Of a stretch of DNA of 8,084 nt, positions 7,189 to 8,084 are shown piece by piece. This DNA is from an uncultured Treponema sp. (GTDB taxonomy: Bacteria; Spirochaetota; Spirochaetia; Treponematales; Treponemataceae): NCBI GenBank assembly GCA_905372235.1, contig CAJPOF010000074.1, positions 1-8,084 of the forward strand, given 5' to 3'. Below the pieces are notes generated by a model, which worked only from the letters and a program-made list of their open reading frames with translations, searched no databases and was not told the origin of the DNA. The stretch's first letter is position 1, and each line of letters opens with the position of its first letter. Both the position numbers and the translations under genes were made by a program.

Positions 7189-7202
7189 GTTTCATGCGAG
7201 AC
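7189..7202. promoter_or_regulatory. parS-like site 2, degenerate
   Basis: GTTTCATGCGAGAC matches the parS core at 11 of 14 positions. The right half-site is damaged (GAGAC for GAAAC). Its left flank (AAACATAGC) resembles those of sites 1 and 3, which supports common descent. ParB binding may be weak. Confidence 0.5.
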
Positions 7203-7231
7203 ATCATTATTTTCTATACAAAAAAAACACC

Positions 7232-7245
7232 GTTTCACATGAAAC
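7232..7245 (+). promoter_or_regulatory. parS-like site 3
   Basis: GTTTCACATGAAAC matches the parS core at 13 of 14 positions. It is identical to site 6 and is the start of a longer duplicated unit. Confidence 0.75.
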
Positions 7246-7267
7246 TATTTCTTCATACATAAAAAGT
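7232..7267 (+). repeat. Extended parS repeat, copy A
   Basis: After the parS core, this copy continues with TATTTCTTCATACATAAAAAGT. Copy B at 7861-7899 has nearly the same tail with small insertions (AC after the core, plus one more base) and an A for T. The tail is therefore shared beyond the ParB site, as if the unit had been duplicated as a block. Confidence 0.6.
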
Positions 7268-7327
7268 GAAAGACGTAAAAATCTTTTTATCAATTTTTCC
7301 CAAACCTAGAAAATTCACAATTGCAAA

Positions 7328-7341
7328 CTTTCATGTGAAAC
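7328..7341 (-). promoter_or_regulatory. parS-like site 4
   Basis: CTTTCATGTGAAAC matches the parS core at 12 of 14 positions, with a C replacing the first G. It is oriented like site 1. It is followed by AAAACA, similar to the right flank of site 5. Confidence 0.6.
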
Positions 7342-7547
7342 AAAACAGAACTGGATCATTTCTTTAAAAAAAAGAATCTATAATCTACAGGAAATCCAAA
7401 GTCCATTACAAACATGCCGGCAGAAAAACACCATCACGCCCAATGTTTTATCAAACGTCCTCCCCTCTTCTGCAAAAACCCGACAAACAAAACATTTTCA
7501 AGCATGGTAAAAAAATAAGAATAATACTTATTTTTGACATAAGAACT

Positions 7548-7561
7548 GTTTCACGGGAAAC
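7548..7561 (+). promoter_or_regulatory. parS-like site 5
   Basis: GTTTCACGGGAAAC matches the parS core at 13 of 14 positions, with G for T in the centre. Flanking T and A extend it to a 16-bp TGTTTCACGGGAAACA, where the outer positions also agree with the consensus. Confidence 0.7.
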
Positions 7562-7859
7562 AAAATATATTCTTCTGAAAAACGCGCCATTTTTGTATAC
7601 AATTTTTTCTAATATTTCTAATTCAAAAACACTTCATGTCAAAGCGATTTTTTTATATTGCAAAATCCATGTATTACTATATTTATAAAATTAATAAGAT
7701 TTCCACACAAAAGGACTATCACCACAGAATGAACCTAAACCGCCAATGAAATATATCAAGGCAAAAAAATCCGTCGGTAAAAACAAAAACGTCCTTCAAT
7801 CAGAAAGAAATGGCAATTTGCACATAACTATTAAAGTAAACATAAAAGACATTTCACCA

Positions 7860-7875
7860 TGTTTCACATGAAACA
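7860..7875 (+). promoter_or_regulatory. parS-like site 6, full 16-mer
   Basis: TGTTTCACATGAAACA matches the 16-bp consensus TGTTTCACGTGAAACA at 15 of 16 positions, jointly the best site here. It lies only 56 bp left of the first DnaA box, tying the ParB sites to the origin. Confidence 0.8.
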
Positions 7876-7899
7876 CTATTCTCTTCAAACATAAAAAGT
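7861..7899 (+). repeat. Extended parS repeat, copy B
   Basis: This is the second copy of the unit described at 7232-7267: the same parS core, then a tail ending in CATAAAAAGT. The direct repeats are about 630 bp apart, in the same orientation. Confidence 0.6.
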
Positions 7900-7931
7900 A
7901 TTAAAACAATGATTTGTGAAAATCTCGGCAG

Positions 7932-7990
7932 TTATCCACAAATTGTGATTAAATTGTGGATAAGTATAAAAATTTTGGAAAGATATAAAA
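7932..7990. other. Candidate oriC: DnaA-box cluster with AT-rich flank
   Basis: TTATCCACA (7932-7940) is a perfect high-affinity DnaA box. TGTGGATAA (7955-7963) is a second perfect box in inverted orientation, and TGTGATTAA (7944-7952) between them is a reverse box with one mismatch, 11 bp from its neighbour. The outer boxes form a 10-bp inverted repeat, TTATCCACAA with TTGTGGATAA. The sequence to the right (7964-7990) is almost pure A/T and could unwind. With the adjacent parS sites this fits a chromosomal origin. Three boxes are few, so part of the origin may lie beyond the window. dnaA is not seen. Confidence 0.65.
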
Positions 7991-8023
7991 AAGGGTCGAT
8001 TTGTTTTTTCAAACCGACCCTTT
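7990..8023 (-). terminator. Intrinsic terminator for leftward transcription
   Basis: On the plus strand AAAGGGTCGATTTG (7990-8003) and CAAACCGACCCTTT (8010-8023) form a 14-bp stem with one mismatch and a 6-nt loop of T. On the minus strand the stem ends in a run of six T and then ATATC, the layout of a Rho-independent terminator. On the plus strand GCCTGATG follows, with no T tract. A gene transcribed leftward and lying at or beyond the right edge is implied, and the terminator would shield the origin from its transcription. Confidence 0.75.
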
Positions 8024-8043
8024 GCCTGATGTATAAAAATTCC

Positions 8044-8084
8044 TTAAAATCCCACGAACGATAGTATATAAAAAAAATAAATTT
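8044..8084 (-). CDS. Possible 3' end of a minus-strand gene, partial
   Basis: A minus-strand frame is open from the window edge to a TAA at 8046-8044 and ends in IYFFYILSFVGF, a hydrophobic tail. The terminator at 7990-8023 begins about 20 nt after this stop, typical spacing for a gene end. All three minus-strand frames are open at the edge in this AT-rich DNA, so the frame choice rests only on that spacing. No product can be named. Confidence 0.2.
   Translation of the reverse strand, partial: IYFFYILSFVGF

Larger units (their letters stand above)
7085..7931. other. parS-bearing, gene-free segment
   Basis: This stretch of about 850 bases contains six parS-like sites and no supported gene. 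The ORFs that cross it (7238-7041 minus, 7443-7688 plus) run through the parS motifs, lack ribosome binding sites and have low-complexity products. The sequence is extremely AT-rich, for example around 7590-7700. In the well-studied ParABS systems ParB loads at parS and ParA helps segregate the origin region. parA and parB themselves are not in the window. Confidence 0.6.

Noticed and set aside
7041..7238. Minus-strand ORF crossing three parS sites
   Set aside because: Its recurring residues come from the parS motifs themselves; it has no ribosome binding site and low-complexity content.
7629..7642. ACTTCATGTCAAAG as a seventh parS site
   Set aside because: About four mismatches even to the CATG-type variant core and broken outer half-sites; chance similarity is likely.
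7443..7688. Plus-strand 81-residue ORF
   Set aside because: It runs through parS site 5, has no ribosome binding site, and has the composition expected of random AT-rich DNA.
7085..7875. CRISPR array reading of the repeated GTTTCA motifs
   Set aside because: The repeats are only 14-16 bp, near-palindromic, in mixed orientation and irregularly spaced (about 45 to 300 bp), with no cas genes.
7935..8084. Long open minus-strand frame through the terminator and DnaA boxes
   Set aside because: The product would be encoded by the terminator hairpin and DnaA boxes; an open frame of about 50 codons without a start is explained by chance.

Overview
The window comes from an AT-rich bacterial chromosome. 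It holds two unmistakable housekeeping genes, one small lipoprotein gene, and about 1.8 kb of gene-free, very AT-rich DNA that looks like the flank of a replication origin. The species cannot be fixed from sequence alone. Shine-Dalgarno use at two of the three genes, a bacterial-type AspRS, a predicted lipoprotein and chromosomal parS-like sites fit a low-GC bacterium with a cell envelope. A spirochaete such as Treponema is my tentative guess, offered as inference only.

Layout. Positions 1-12 are a G homopolymer. Positions 13-377 hold no convincing gene but carry a hairpin and a somewhat GC-richer block. aspS (378-2210, +) encodes a complete aspartyl-tRNA synthetase. It converges on carB (2345-5593, -), a complete carbamoyl-phosphate synthase large subunit, across a 134-bp gap with overlapping inverted repeats. 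Upstream of carB, 5594-5842 looks like a regulatory leader: a promoter-like pair, short ORFs, and two consecutive terminator-shaped hairpins between that promoter and the carB ribosome binding site. Next comes a 125-residue predicted lipoprotein of unknown function (5843-6220, -).

From 6221 to the end there is no supported complete gene. Positions 7085-7875 contain six ParB/parS-like sites (core GTTTCACGTGAAAC with one to three changes), two of them inside a duplicated unit of about 36-39 bp. Positions 7932-7963 carry two perfect DnaA boxes in inverted orientation with a one-mismatch box between them, beside AT-rich DNA. Together these mark the origin (oriC) and the ParABS segregation region. 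A terminator at 7990-8023, oriented for leftward transcription, suggests a minus-strand gene ending at or just beyond the right edge.

Function. aspS serves translation. CarB makes carbamoyl phosphate for pyrimidine and arginine synthesis with a CarA partner that is not in this window. The right quarter would work in initiation and segregation of the chromosome. The points most worth checking are the carB leader as a possible attenuator and the dense, degenerate parS array next to the DnaA boxes.
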